Position numbers and translations under genes: made by a program. Positions 43,581 through 52,447 of a stretch of 64,000 bases of DNA are shown here, one piece after another. The notes under the pieces were generated by a model. The model was not told where the DNA came from. It worked only from the letters and a program-made list of their open reading frames with translations, and did no database searches. The stretch comes from Clostridia bacterium (GTDB taxonomy: Bacteria > Bacillota > Clostridia > Oscillospirales > Acutalibacteraceae): positions 1-64,000 of the forward strand of contig JAFQIG010000039.1 of NCBI GenBank assembly GCA_017397655.1, read 5' to 3'. Position 1 is the stretch's first letter. Every line of letters starts with the position of its first letter.

Positions 43581-43710
43581 GCCTCCCCTGCGTAAGGGGA
43601 GGTGGGTCGGTGAAACCGACTCGGAGGGGTTGTCGTCGTATTTTATACAATCCCTCAGTCAAAAATCAAAGATTTTTGCCAGCTCCCTTTACTGGAGGGA
43701 GCCTTTTTTG
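43581..43710. repeat. Hairpin-rich intergenic repeat (MITE-like)
   Basis: A run of nested palindromes: CCTCCCC/GGGGAGG, GTCGGT/ACCGAC, GGGTTGT/ACAATCCC, CAAAAATC/GATTTTTG and GCTCCCT/AGGGAGC, ending TTTTTTG. From memory this layout is widespread in gut Oscillospirales. No coding capacity is seen. It occupies most of the gap between 43315 and 43795. Confidence 0.65.
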
Positions 43711-43758
43711 TGCAAAATGCTCAAACCTGTTTTTGGGACGAGGTTTGTCATTAAGCAG

Positions 43759-43785
43759 AACCGACAGATCAAAAATCTGTCGGTT
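43759..43785 (-). terminator. Terminator-like palindrome after the SGNH hydrolase gene
   Basis: AACCGACAGAT / ATCTGTCGGTT, 11-bp stem around CAAAA, 11 bases past the stop codon. It has no strong T-run on the - strand (CTGCTTAATG), so termination strength is uncertain. Confidence 0.5.
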
Positions 43786-43795
43786 CGATGTTTTA

Positions 43796-44419
43796 TTATT
43801 TAATTTCGTTAAAAGCTTCGATCCATGCGTTTGCGATAAGCTCGTGACCGTAGGGTGTGGGATGTACTCCGTCGGATGCCCAGTAGGCTTCGGGAGCTTT
43901 TTTACAAGCTTCGTCAAACTTATCCTGAAGCGGAATGAATCTCATATTATATTTTTCACAAAGGCGCTTGACAGCCTGTGCACGAAGAACTGTTTCACTC
44001 CTGAACTCGTCCCAATTTCCTTCGGTTGCGGAAGCTTTGAGCACAAAGGGTTCAAGCATCATTATCTTGACATCCGGAAGAGCTTCAAAAATCTCGTCAA
44101 AAAGCATCGAAAGATTTCTTTCAAAATTCTTGCAGGAAACGCCGTTGTGAGAAGCGATCTCGTGCCAGACGTCGTTAACACCGATAAGAATGCTGATATA
44201 ATCGGGTGCAAGATTGATAAAATCAGCCTTGACTCTTGACAGAAGGTCAATCGATCGGTTGCCGCTGATTCCTCTGTTGATAAACTCGTACTCACCGGGA
44301 TTTTGGAATCCGAGCTGTGCTGTAACGAGCAGCGGATATCCTTCACCTTTGCCGTTGTCGTTAGCTCTCGGACGTCCTACATCCGTTATGGAATCGCCCT
44401 GGAATAAAATCTTTGACAT
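43796..44419 (-). CDS. SGNH/GDSL-family hydrolase
   Basis: A 207-residue serine esterase or lipase of the SGNH fold. Block I is ILFQGDSITDVG (Ser near 9), block II has the Gly in INRGISGNRS, block III is LIGVNDVW (Asn), and block V is SDGVHPTPYGHELIA with the Asp-x-x-His pair. All catalytic blocks are present. It has no signal peptide, so it is a cytoplasmic deacylase or carbohydrate deacetylase. The ATG at 44419 with AAAGGGTGA upstream is preferred over a GTG nine bases earlier. The adjacent gene 44437 is on the same strand, 17 bases away. Confidence 0.88.
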   Translation of the reverse strand: MSKILFQGDSITDVGRPRANDNGKGEGYPLLVTAQLGFQNPGEYEFINRGISGNRSIDLLSRVKADFINLAPDYISILIGVNDVWHEIASHNGVSCKNFERNLSMLFDEIFEALPDVKIMMLEPFVLKASATEGNWDEFRSETVLRAQAVKRLCEKYNMRFIPLQDKFDEACKKAPEAYWASDGVHPTPYGHELIANAWIEAFNEIK

Positions 44420-44436
44420 TTTTATCACCCTTTATT

Positions 44437-44835
44437 TTACCACGCTACGCTGATCTTGACAGAATATCCGAGCAGTCTCGATGCGCAAACAGCGGTTTTA
44501 ATATTATTGAAACCGTTCTTTTTCATCTCATCACTAATGAAGTTTTTAAGGTCAGCCTTGTTAAGATGCAGAACATGCTTGACATAGTCAAAATCAGATT
44601 CCTTAACATAGATTCTTTCCTGCTCGTGGATAATGCCGATAATGTGCATAAAATCTATACAAAGCTGTAATGAAGTTCCGCCACGTGAGGCTTCTTCATA
44701 GCACTTTTTAAGGAAGCAGCGGACTATGCCCTCTTTCATGCAAAAATAGATCTCGTTAAGATAACGATTCTCTTCATTCTGCTCTTCTTTCGGCGCAAGA
44801 TCCGATTTTTTTCTCAGCTCATCAGCGAATGACAT
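44437..44835 (-). CDS. Hypothetical protein, conserved-looking helical protein
   Basis: I do not recognise this 132-residue protein. It is soluble, highly charged at the N-terminus (ADELRKKSDLAPKEEQNEEN) and rich in helices. Four Cys residues occur (CMKEG, RCF, KCYEE, LCID) but not as a metal-binding motif. The C-terminus NNIKTAVCASRLLGYSVKISVAW is hydrophobic, perhaps a buried beta strand. GGGAGAG precedes the ATG. It is followed by the SGNH hydrolase gene in a likely two-gene unit. The reading frame is clean and well spaced, so it is probably real. Confidence 0.6.
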   Translation of the reverse strand: MSFADELRKKSDLAPKEEQNEENRYLNEIYFCMKEGIVRCFLKKCYEEASRGGTSLQLCIDFMHIIGIIHEQERIYVKESDFDYVKHVLHLNKADLKNFISDEMKKNGFNNIKTAVCASRLLGYSVKISVAW

Positions 44836-45114
44836 TGCATACTCTCCCTATATTATTCTACACTACGATTAGTATACAACAAACCACAATAAAAAGTCAA
44901 TACATAATAAAAAAACGCTCAGGATGGCACGGACTGTGCTTTTTCAGGTGCGGGTGTCTCGTCTAAAATTATTATTTTTTGCAGGCGGCAAGGTTGCCGC
45001 ACCTACATTTGGTTTGTGCTATGCAGGTAGTAAATTCAGGATATCCGACCGTGTAGAGGACTTTTGATACAGCCCCTTTTTGTTAAGAATATGATAATAG
45101 TGTTAATCACAACA
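44836..45114. other. Intergenic region with relics of dispersed repeats
   Basis: No gene is seen. GGTGCGGGTGTCTCG (44948-44962) is the inverse of the repeat at 11449-11526. GCCGCACCTACATTTGG (about 44997-45013) is related to the motif at 88-111 and 340-361. Confidence 0.5.
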
Positions 45115-45146
45115 TAAAAAAAGAGTTGCCGAAAACGACAACTCTT
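45115..45146 (-). terminator. Terminator of the pgk-tpiA-gpmI unit
   Basis: Stem AAGAGTTGTCG / CGGCAACTCTT with a TTTT loop, then TTTTTT on the - strand. Confidence 0.88.
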
Positions 45147-45160
45147 AAATACTGTTAAAA

Positions 45161-46708
45161 TTAATCTATCAGGCTGATACCTGTCATCTGATCGGGCTTC
45201 GGAAGTCCCATCATATGAAGCATTGTGGGTGCGATATCACAAAGCTTGCCGCCCTCTTTAAGTGTGCAGGGATAACCTACTACACAGAAGGGTACGGGAT
45301 TTGTGGTGTGTGCTGTAAACGGTGAGCCGTCCTCTTCGTAAAGCTTATCTGCATTACCGTGGTCAGCCGTAATTATTGCACATCCGCCTGCTTTCAGAAG
45401 AGCATCAATAACCTTGCCGACGCTTTCGTCAACAGCTTCAACTGCCTTGACCGCCGCATCAAAGATTCCTGTATGACCAACCATATCGCAGTTGGCAAAG
45501 TTAAGGATAATTGTGTCATATTTGCCGCTTTCGATTGCTTCGACAACCTTATCGGCAACGGGATATGCGCTCATTTCGGGCTGAAGGTCATATGTTGCAA
45601 CCTTGGGTGACGGTACAAGAATTCTGTCCTCACCCTCAAAGGTTGTCTCGACACCGCCGTTGAAGAAGAATGTTACGTGAGCATACTTCTCTGTTTCTGC
45701 AATACGAAGCTGAGTCTTGCCGCACTGTGCCATATATTCGCCGAATGTATTATGAAGAACTGTTTCAAAATCTTCGGGAGTATATGCAACGTGAACGTTG
45801 GGCATTGTTGCATCGTACTGAGACATACATACGTAATAAAGTGGGAAGAAGCCGTTCTTTCTGTCAAAACCGGTAAATTCGGAATCAACAAAAGCACGTG
45901 TGATCTCTCTTGCTCTGTCGGGACGGAAATTGTAGAAGATAACGCTGTCATTTGCCTTGATTGTATCACCGCCGTCACATACAAGCGGTACTACAAATTC
46001 ATCCGTAATGTTCTTGCCCTCTTCGTCAATTCTTTCGTAAGAAGCCTTGACTGCACAAACGGGACATTCGCACTTTTCGCCTTCACCGTAAACCATAGCG
46101 GCATAAGCTTTCTCTACACGATCCCAACGGTTGTCTCTGTCCATGGCATAGAATCTGCCCATAACGGAAGCGATCTTACCTACACCGATTTCAGAGAGCT
46201 TCTCCTGTGTTTCGGCAATAAAGTCAGCACCCGATGCGGGAGGAACATCTCTGCCGTCAAGGAAGCAATGAACATAAACCTTTGACAGACCGCATTTTTT
46301 TGCCATTTCCACAATAGCATACATATGTGTATTGTGGCTGTGAACACCGCCATCAGACAAAAGTCCCATGATATGAAGTGCGGAATCGTTCTTTTTGCAG
46401 TTTTCCATTGCGCCTTTAAGTCTTTCATTTTCAAAGAAAACGCCGTCATTGATGAACTTTGTGATCTTTGTCAAAGGCTGATAAACAACACGACCTGCAC
46501 CGATATTTGTATGACCTACTTCGCTGTTGCCCATCTGACCGTCGGGAAGTCCGACATCCATGCCCGATGCGCCGATATATGTCAGAGGATTTTCAGAAAA
46601 AATCTTATCAAGATTGGGAGTTTTTGCGGCTTTGATGGCATTACCGTACTCGCTGTCGTTTTTGCCGAAGCCGTCCATGATGCACAAAAGCATCGTCTTT
46701 TTACTCAT
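45161..46708 (-). CDS. 2,3-bisphosphoglycerate-independent phosphoglycerate mutase
   Basis: A 515-residue two-metal phosphoglycerate mutase converting 3- to 2-phosphoglycerate. The phosphatase domain starts IMDGFG (Asp near 12). The nucleophile Ser is in GQMGNSEVGH (near 62), with further metal ligands in the C-terminal DMVGHTG and TADHGNADK. The transferase domain has the VYVHCFLDGRDVPP and MGRFYAMDRDNRW motifs. It ends the lower-glycolysis unit after tpiA, 19 bases away. Confidence 0.97.
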   Translation of the reverse strand: MSKKTMLLCIMDGFGKNDSEYGNAIKAAKTPNLDKIFSENPLTYIGASGMDVGLPDGQMGNSEVGHTNIGAGRVVYQPLTKITKFINDGVFFENERLKGAMENCKKNDSALHIMGLLSDGGVHSHNTHMYAIVEMAKKCGLSKVYVHCFLDGRDVPPASGADFIAETQEKLSEIGVGKIASVMGRFYAMDRDNRWDRVEKAYAAMVYGEGEKCECPVCAVKASYERIDEEGKNITDEFVVPLVCDGGDTIKANDSVIFYNFRPDRAREITRAFVDSEFTGFDRKNGFFPLYYVCMSQYDATMPNVHVAYTPEDFETVLHNTFGEYMAQCGKTQLRIAETEKYAHVTFFFNGGVETTFEGEDRILVPSPKVATYDLQPEMSAYPVADKVVEAIESGKYDTIILNFANCDMVGHTGIFDAAVKAVEAVDESVGKVIDALLKAGGCAIITADHGNADKLYEEDGSPFTAHTTNPVPFCVVGYPCTLKEGGKLCDIAPTMLHMMGLPKPDQMTGISLID

Positions 46709-46727
46709 AACTTTTCTCTCCTAAGAA

Positions 46728-47498
46728 TTACTTGGAAGCTGCTTCTACGATAGCTGCAAAGTCGGGAGCCTTGAGTGATGCGCCGCCGATAAGGCCGCCG
46801 TCAACGTCAGGCTGACTGAGAAGCTCGTCAGCGTTCTTTGCGTTCATTGATCCGCCGTACTGAATAACGGTAGCGTTTGCAGTATCAGCATCATAAAGAT
46901 CTGCAATGAGATCACGGATGCCCTTGTTGACTTCGTTAGCCTGCTGAGCAGTAGCTGTAAGACCTGTTCCGATTGCCCATACGGGTTCGTAAGCGATGAT
47001 GATCTTTTCCTTGAGTTCTTCTGCGGAAACACCTGCGAGAGCGATCTTGACCTGAGTTGCAATAACTTCCATAGTGATGTTCTGTTCTCTCTGCTTAAGG
47101 TATTCGCCTACGCAAAGGATAACGGTAAGGTCGTTATTGAGTGCAGCACGGACTCTGTCATGTACTGTTTCGTCTGTCTCGCCGAAATACTGACGACGCT
47201 CGCTGTGACCGATGATAACATAAGGAACACCGATAGCCTTGAGCATGGGAGCAGATACTTCACCTGTGAAAGCACCGCTTTCTGCCCAATGGCAGTTCTC
47301 TGCGCCAACCTTGATGTTGGAGCCTTTTGTTGCTTCAAGAGCTGTATGAATATCAATGTAAGGTACGCAAACGATAACATCACAGTCTGCATCCTTTACA
47401 AGAGGCTTGATCTCTTCGATAAGAGCCTTTGTTTCGTCGGGAGTTTTGTTCATTTTCCAGTTACCTGCGATAACTGCTTTGCGAAGTTGTTTGTTCAT
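46728..47498 (-). CDS. Triosephosphate isomerase
   Basis: A 256-residue TIM barrel interconverting dihydroxyacetone phosphate and glyceraldehyde 3-phosphate. The catalytic Lys is in GNWKMN (near 15), His in IIGHSERR (near 98) and Glu in AYEPVWAIGTG. The phosphate loop YGGSM and GLIGGASL are present. It lies between pgk and gpmI. Confidence 0.98.
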   Translation of the reverse strand: MNKQLRKAVIAGNWKMNKTPDETKALIEEIKPLVKDADCDVIVCVPYIDIHTALEATKGSNIKVGAENCHWAESGAFTGEVSAPMLKAIGVPYVIIGHSERRQYFGETDETVHDRVRAALNNDLTVILCVGEYLKQREQNITMEVIATQVKIALAGVSAEELKEKIIIAYEPVWAIGTGLTATAQQANEVNKGIRDLIADLYDADTANATVIQYGGSMNAKNADELLSQPDVDGGLIGGASLKAPDFAAIVEAASK

Positions 47499-47529
47499 AA
47501 CAATAAATATCCTTTCTTTACAGTCAAAA

Positions 47530-47550
47530 GTGCCGAAGAAACTTCGGCAC
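47530..47550 (-). other. Intercistronic hairpin between pgk and tpiA
   Basis: Perfect stem GTGCCGAAG / CTTCGGCAC with an AAA loop, followed on the - strand by TTTTGACTG. The T-run is short, so partial termination or an RNA-processing or stability site is more likely than full termination. Confidence 0.6.
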
Positions 47551-47563
47551 CGTGAATTTGTTA

Positions 47564-48757
47564 TCAGTCTTTTTCGTTAAGAGCTACGATACCGGGAAGC
47601 TGTTTGCCCTCAAGGAATTCAAGAGAAGCACCGCCGCCTGTAGAAATGTGAGTCATCTTGTCAGCAAAGCCGAGCTTCTGAACTGCTGCTGTGGAGTCAC
47701 CGCCGCCGATGATGGAGATTGCGCCGGACTCTGCTACTGCAGTAGCAACTGCGATTGTGCCGCCTGCGAAAGCATCCCACTCGGAAACGCCCATCGGTCC
47801 GTTCCAGATAACCGTTCCGCTGCCCTTGATGGCGTCAGCAAAGAGTTTCTCTGTCTTGGGTCCGATGTCAAGTCCCATCCAGCCATCGGGAATAGCGTCG
47901 GAATCAACAGCCTTATTCTCTGTATCTTCTTTATATTCAAGACCTATACGGTTGTCGATGGGAAGAAGGAAGTTAACGCCCTTTTCCTTTGCAGAAGCGA
48001 GAAGCTCAAGTGCAAGCTCTTTCTTGTCTTCTTCACAGATAGATGTGCCGACATTCCAGCCACGTGCTGCAAAGAATGTGTAAGCCATACCGCCGCCGAC
48101 GATAAGAGTGTCAACCTTGTCAAGGAGGTTTGTGATAACGCCGATCTTATCGGAAACCTTTGCACCGCCGAGGATAGCAACGAGAGGTCTCTTGGGATTT
48201 TCAAGTGCGCCGCCGATGAACTCGATTTCCTTCTGGATAAGGTAACCGCAAACTGCAGGAATGTAATCAGCGATACCTGTTGTGGAGCTGTGTGCTCTGT
48301 GTGCGGAACCGAATGCATCGTTTACAAAGATGTCTGCCATGGATGCAAACTTCTTGGAAAGCTCGGGATCGTTCTTTGTCTCGCCTGCTTCAAAACGAAC
48401 GTTTTCGATAAGCATAACATCGCCGTCGTTAAGAGAAGCTGCAAGACTCATTGCGCTTTCGCCTACAACGTCGGAAGCCATCTTAACTTCTTTACCGAGA
48501 AGCTCGGAAAGACGTGCTGCTACGGGTGCGAGTGAGAACTGAGGATCAACAGCGCCCTTGGGTCTGCCGAGATGTGAGCTGAGGATAACCTTAGCGTTGT
48601 TGTCAAGAAGATACTTGATTGTGGGAAGAGAAGCTACGATACGCTTGTCACTGGTGATAACGCCATCCTTAAGCGGTACGTTGAAGTCACAACGGACAAA
48701 CACTCTCTTGCCGCTGACATTGATGTCTTCTACTGTTTTTTTGTTAAGCAAACTCAT
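47564..48757 (-). CDS. Phosphoglycerate kinase
   Basis: A 397-residue monomeric kinase that makes ATP and 3-phosphoglycerate from 1,3-bisphosphoglycerate. [36 protein letters not shown] and the nucleotide loop GGGDSTAAV are diagnostic. The ATG at 48757 is used because AAAGGA lies 10 bases upstream; a TTG nine bases earlier is too close. It starts the pgk-tpiA-gpmI unit. No gap gene is adjacent. Confidence 0.97.
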   Translation of the reverse strand: MSLLNKKTVEDINVSGKRVFVRCDFNVPLKDGVITSDKRIVASLPTIKYLLDNNAKVILSSHLGRPKGAVDPQFSLAPVAARLSELLGKEVKMASDVVGESAMSLAASLNDGDVMLIENVRFEAGETKNDPELSKKFASMADIFVNDAFGSAHRAHSSTTGIADYIPAVCGYLIQKEIEFIGGALENPKRPLVAILGGAKVSDKIGVITNLLDKVDTLIVGGGMAYTFFAARGWNVGTSICEEDKKELALELLASAKEKGVNFLLPIDNRIGLEYKEDTENKAVDSDAIPDGWMGLDIGPKTEKLFADAIKGSGTVIWNGPMGVSEWDAFAGGTIAVATAVAESGAISIIGGGDSTAAVQKLGFADKMTHISTGGGASLEFLEGKQLPGIVALNEKD

Positions 48758-48938
48758 TTCGATCAATTCCTTTCAAATACATTTTTATCAAACACTACTA
48801 TTTTATACCATTTATAATTTTTTTGCAATAGCAAAAGCAAAATTTGTAAAATCAATCAATGTAATGCACCGTGTCCCTAAAAGTATTATTTATTATTGCT
48901 TCAATATTTTTCAATTTCACAGACAAAACGATAGTGAC

Positions 48939-50333
48939 TTATGCATTGTTTTTATTAACCAGTGCCGTCAGCTCAAATCGGCTGTGTACATCAAGCTTTC
49001 TGTAGATATTTTTGGTATGGTCGTTTACGGTATGAACGGAAATGAACAGCATTTTTGCAATATCGGCATTTCTGTAGCCTGCTGCAATCAAATCGACGAC
49101 TTCAAGCTCTCTTTTTGACAAACAGTCGAGAAGAGTATTCTTTTCCTCTCTTGTATCAGCTTTAATTTCAGGCACCTCATCGTCTTGCATTTTTCTTTTG
49201 AAATTATAAAGTAAGAACGGCTCTATCTGAATATAAATTATCGCAAGAATAACCATTATCAAGGCATAAACGAGATACACCATTGACTGCATTGTTCTGA
49301 AAACCTCTACAACACTGCTTTGGACAAGAACTGCCATAAGTGCAAGTAATATCGTTACGGGAGAGAAAAAACGTGACGGATACGATTTCATCAGCACCAC
49401 GCCGTAAAGAGGGAGCATCTGGCACGGTAACATTCCAACGCCGATAAACACACACGCAAAATACGAGAGTACGGAAATCTGTGTTGCCGCAAACATAAAA
49501 AGGAATCCCACACATCCTATACCTATACATACCGATATCAGACGGAAAGGATGAATGTTAATCTTTTTATACAGTAAATACATAACAAGAGATGCCGCAG
49601 CATCAACAGCATAAGTTATAAAAACTCCGTGTCTGACCTCGCCGGAAATAGAAGGTCCCGAAACTGCCATAAGTGCGCTTATGAATATAAGAATATATGT
49701 GCCGAAAAGCAGTTTTTTCGGTCTTGTGATGCCGTCATTTTTCTTCACATATCTTGGGCAGTATTCTTTTTTGGCAGGAAGTTTAAAGAAAAACATTATA
49801 AGAAGCACCAAGGCAATTACCGTAAGCAATCTGAAAACGGGAAACGTCACGGGAACAAAATCGTTTTGAACCCCCGCTATCAGTAAAAGTGAAATTCCGT
49901 ATGCCGCCGTAAGATGTGTTATTGCGTTTTCTTCTGAAAAAAAGTTTACCATTACAAACGTCTCAAAGCCTATCATGAAGCAACAGGCAAACACCTGTGT
50001 ATAAATGAGAATTCTGAGTATTTCATCAGAAAAAGGCATAAACAGTCCGAGTGCGGCAATCAACGAAATTACTGCGGTTATCCTTTGCGCCCATATCACT
50101 TTATGCGGCAGCAACAGCATAAACATTATTGACAAAACATAAGCCGCCACTATCAGTGTTGTGATGTTATCCATCGACACAGGAAGCGGTGTTCTGCCGT
50201 TTATCGTCAGCGAAGGACCCATAAAATAAATGAATCCCATCTGCCAGAAGCAGAACATAGCGAAACACAAAAGTCTAAAGAACGAATAATTTTTCAATTT
50301 TTTCCGGTTTTCCGAAACTATTGTATTTTTCAT
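48939..50333 (-). CDS. Membrane-embedded LuxR-family transcriptional regulator
   Basis: A 464-residue protein with about 12 hydrophobic segments over residues 15-380, resembling an MFS-type integral membrane domain, fused to a C-terminal cytoplasmic LuxR/GerE helix-turn-helix (about 398-460: LSKRELEVVDLIAAGYRNADIAKML, then SVHTVNDHTKNIYRKLDV). One-component regulators of this build occur in gut Actinobacteria and Clostridia and are thought to sense small molecules in or across the membrane. The ATG at 50333 has AGAGGTGG upstream. It is divergent from a small LuxR gene. The signal is unknown. Confidence 0.85.
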   Translation of the reverse strand: MKNTIVSENRKKLKNYSFFRLLCFAMFCFWQMGFIYFMGPSLTINGRTPLPVSMDNITTLIVAAYVLSIMFMLLLPHKVIWAQRITAVISLIAALGLFMPFSDEILRILIYTQVFACCFMIGFETFVMVNFFSEENAITHLTAAYGISLLLIAGVQNDFVPVTFPVFRLLTVIALVLLIMFFFKLPAKKEYCPRYVKKNDGITRPKKLLFGTYILIFISALMAVSGPSISGEVRHGVFITYAVDAAASLVMYLLYKKINIHPFRLISVCIGIGCVGFLFMFAATQISVLSYFACVFIGVGMLPCQMLPLYGVVLMKSYPSRFFSPVTILLALMAVLVQSSVVEVFRTMQSMVYLVYALIMVILAIIYIQIEPFLLYNFKRKMQDDEVPEIKADTREEKNTLLDCLSKRELEVVDLIAAGYRNADIAKMLFISVHTVNDHTKNIYRKLDVHSRFELTALVNKNNA

Positions 50334-50401
50334 AAAAGCCACCTCTTTGGGTATAAAAAATGCACATTATGGCGGGAACTTTTGAAAAACCCCTTGATTT
50401 A

Positions 50402-50414
50402 GGGATATATTCCC
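50402..50414. promoter_or_regulatory. Candidate operator in the luxR leader
   Basis: GGGATATATTCCC, arms GGGA / TCCC around an A/T core, between the luxR -10 and its start codon. Possible autoregulatory or shared site. Confidence 0.35.
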
Positions 50415-50446
50415 CTCATTTTTACCTATATAATTTACTTGTAAAG

Positions 50447-50475
50447 ATTATATCAGTTAAAAAATAGTTTTGCAA
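50447..50475 (-). promoter_or_regulatory. Promoter of the membrane LuxR gene
   Basis: TTGCAA (50470-50475), 17-base spacer, TATAAT (50447-50452). Confidence 0.7.
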
Positions 50476-50549
50476 CAAAACCATAATAATGCAGTCTGCA
50501 AACTACCCATACGGGCAGTATTTCTACCCATTCTGAAGGAGGTGCAAAG

Positions 50550-50825
50550 ATGAGCGATACCAACAAAAAGCTCAATTTTTTTGACTACTGCAATTTGGCA
50601 AAATCGGAATATATAAATCTTGTGGCTCAATGCCCCGAGCTTTCCTCCCTGACAAAACGTGAGATGGAAATTTTTGAAAAGCTTTTATCTGACAAGACTT
50701 TATCTGAAATTGCAGACGAGCTTTTTATCACTTATTCATCTGTTCATTTTCACTGCAAAAACATTTATAAAAAGCTTAAAATTTCGAATCGCAAGCAATT
50801 TTTAATCAAATACAAAGATTTATAA
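50550..50825 (+). CDS. Small LuxR/GerE-type DNA-binding protein
   Basis: A 91-residue protein consisting of a short N-terminal helix region (1-30) and one GerE helix-turn-helix (about 32-88: LTKREMEIFEKLLSDKTLSEIADEL and YSSVHFHCKNIYKKLKI). There is no receiver or sensor domain. It may act as a partner of the divergent membrane LuxR. AAGGAGG precedes the ATG. It is followed 15 bases later by the zinc-ribbon gene on the same strand. Confidence 0.8.
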   Translation: MSDTNKKLNFFDYCNLAKSEYINLVAQCPELSSLTKREMEIFEKLLSDKTLSEIADELFITYSSVHFHCKNIYKKLKISNRKQFLIKYKDL

Positions 50826-50840
50826 CAAGGAGGATTTTAT

Positions 50841-51695
50841 ATGGGTTTTCTTGAAAGGGCGATAAAACGCGGTATCAGCGAAGGGATAGGTAAGGCTGTC
50901 GGTGATGCAGTAAAAAAAGCTGTCGAGCCCACGGCAACTCAGTTTGCAAACAAAGCCGCTCAGCATATTGACAATGCCGCTCAGAACACAAACCAAACGG
51001 TACGCTCTGCATCATCTGAGTTTGAAAGCGCTTTTTCCAATCTTGAGCGCGCTGCACAGGATTACGCAACGAAAATGAGCGAGAATATCAAAATTTGTCC
51101 CGCCTGCGAAAAGGCAACGGATGCTGAAAAAACCTTCTGTCCCCTGTGCGGAAGCCGACTTCCCGATACCACTGCAGCGCAAAGTGCCGTATGCACCGAA
51201 TGCGGTAAACAAAACAGCATCTCAACAAAATTCTGTTCCGGTTGCGGTGCAAAGCTTCCCTGTACCGTTGCCGCGGAAGAAGCCGCAAGGAAAAGAGATG
51301 AAGATGTTCTTGTGCAGTGGGACGAAAAACTGTCGCTTTACCCCAAATGGAACTGTGGCGGCAACAATTATAATATCGAGCAGTACGACACATATGTTTT
51401 CTCTTTTTCCGCAGATTTTTCAGGGAACGACTTTGCCGCAAAACAGGCTGTAGAACAATACAGAAAATTTCTTGTCGCAAACGGATTTCATCAGGCAGGA
51501 CAGTATCCGTCCATAGAGCATCTTTACAAAAAGACAGACGGCGTTTGCTGTCACGTTGACACAGAGCATTGCTTTGAGGGAGACAGCGACTGTCCCACGA
51601 TAGGCTTTGACAGAAGCGAGCCCTACGGCGGATATGACTATGTAAAACCCGAACCTAAAAAGAATTTAGGATTAAAAGACCTGTTCAAATTTTAA
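50841..51695 (+). CDS. Double zinc-ribbon protein of unknown function
   Basis: A 284-residue soluble protein. The N-terminus (1-80) is an Ala/Gln-rich amphipathic helix region that may associate with a membrane or form a coiled coil. Two zinc ribbons follow: CPAC...CPLC (Cys near 86, 89, 100, 103) and CTEC...CSGC (118, 121, 132, 135). The C-terminal 130 residues form an unrecognised domain with several extra Cys (GVCCHVDTEHCF). The gene order LuxR, small LuxR, zinc ribbon, zinc-ribbon membrane protein suggests a common pathway, possibly an envelope stress response, but no function can be named. Confidence 0.7.
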   Translation: MGFLERAIKRGISEGIGKAVGDAVKKAVEPTATQFANKAAQHIDNAAQNTNQTVRSASSEFESAFSNLERAAQDYATKMSENIKICPACEKATDAEKTFCPLCGSRLPDTTAAQSAVCTECGKQNSISTKFCSGCGAKLPCTVAAEEAARKRDEDVLVQWDEKLSLYPKWNCGGNNYNIEQYDTYVFSFSADFSGNDFAAKQAVEQYRKFLVANGFHQAGQYPSIEHLYKKTDGVCCHVDTEHCFEGDSDCPTIGFDRSEPYGGYDYVKPEPKKNLGLKDLFKF

Positions 51696-51703
51696 AACGA
51701 AAG

Positions 51704-51769
51704 GTGGAAAGCTATCTCGAAGACAACGAATATGAAATTAAGAGTGCAGTAAACAATTATCTTAATTAA
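51704..51769 (+). CDS. Possible 21-residue peptide or coding remnant
   Basis: GTG-started frame encoding VESYLEDNEYEIKSAVNNYLN, ending TAA six bases before the next gene's AGGAGG. The amino-acid composition looks coding, but the AAAGG is directly against the GTG. It may be the remnant of a degraded gene or of an extended C-terminus of the previous protein. Confidence 0.25.
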   Translation: MESYLEDNEYEIKSAVNNYLN

Positions 51770-51782
51770 GGAGGAACAAAAA

Positions 51783-52250
51783 ATGATTACATGCAAACAA
51801 TGCGGAACACAGGTTGAGGGAGACGTAAAATACTGCACAAACTGCGGTGCACCCTTGGAAATCCCCGAGACGTCCCAAAACACTTCACAGATTGATTTGT
51901 CCGAAAAATTCAAACAGTTCAACGATACTGCTGATACCACGGCAGAATTTACGGCAGAGGATATCGAAAAGAACAAGGTTATGGCTTTGCTCGCTTACAT
52001 AATTTTCCTTATTCCCCTGCTTGCCGCAAAGGATTCCAAATTCGCAAGATTTCACACAAATCAGGGTATCATTCTCTTTATCGGCGCCGTTATAGCATCA
52101 ATTATTGCTGCAATTCCCATTATCGGCTGGATAATCGCTCCCATTCTTTCCGTAATTATAACCGTTCTCGCCGTAATCGGCATTATCAATGCCGCAGGCG
52201 GCAAGGCAAAGGAACTCCCTCTTGTAGGAAAATTCAAAATTCTTAAGTAA
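51783..52250 (+). CDS. Zinc-ribbon membrane protein, DUF4870-like
   Basis: A 155-residue protein with an N-terminal zinc ribbon (CKQC...CTNC, Cys near 4, 7, 18, 21), a polar linker, and a C-terminal membrane domain with about three hydrophobic segments (65-140). The domain starts KNKVMALLAYIIFLIPLLA followed by FARFHTNQGIILFI, a pattern of DUF4870-like proteins of unknown role. AGGAGG precedes the ATG. It probably ends the 50550-52250 unit. Confidence 0.78.
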   Translation: MITCKQCGTQVEGDVKYCTNCGAPLEIPETSQNTSQIDLSEKFKQFNDTADTTAEFTAEDIEKNKVMALLAYIIFLIPLLAAKDSKFARFHTNQGIILFIGAVIASIIAAIPIIGWIIAPILSVIITVLAVIGIINAAGGKAKELPLVGKFKILK

Positions 52251-52263
52251 TTTTATTTAAATA

Positions 52264-52298
52264 AAAGCGGTGATTGTCTCAAAGACCTTCACCGCTTT
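52264..52298 (+). terminator. Terminator of the LuxR/zinc-ribbon unit
   Basis: Stem AAGCGGTGA / TCACCGCTT followed by TTTTATATG. Confidence 0.85.
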
Positions 52299-52382
52299 TT
52301 ATATGTTCTATGTTGATTTTCATAAATAGTTTGCACCGTGACAAAAAATTTACACAAATAATACAATTTTATACAATTTCTC

Positions 52383-52412
52383 TTGACTTAACAGAAACGA
52401 TGTATATATAAT
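52383..52412 (+). promoter_or_regulatory. Promoter of serC-serA
   Basis: TTGACT (52383-52388), 18-base spacer, TATAAT (52407-52412), followed by AGGAGG. Confidence 0.65.
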
Positions 52413-52447
52413 AGTATCGGTATATTTTTTCATAGGAGGAAATGTTT

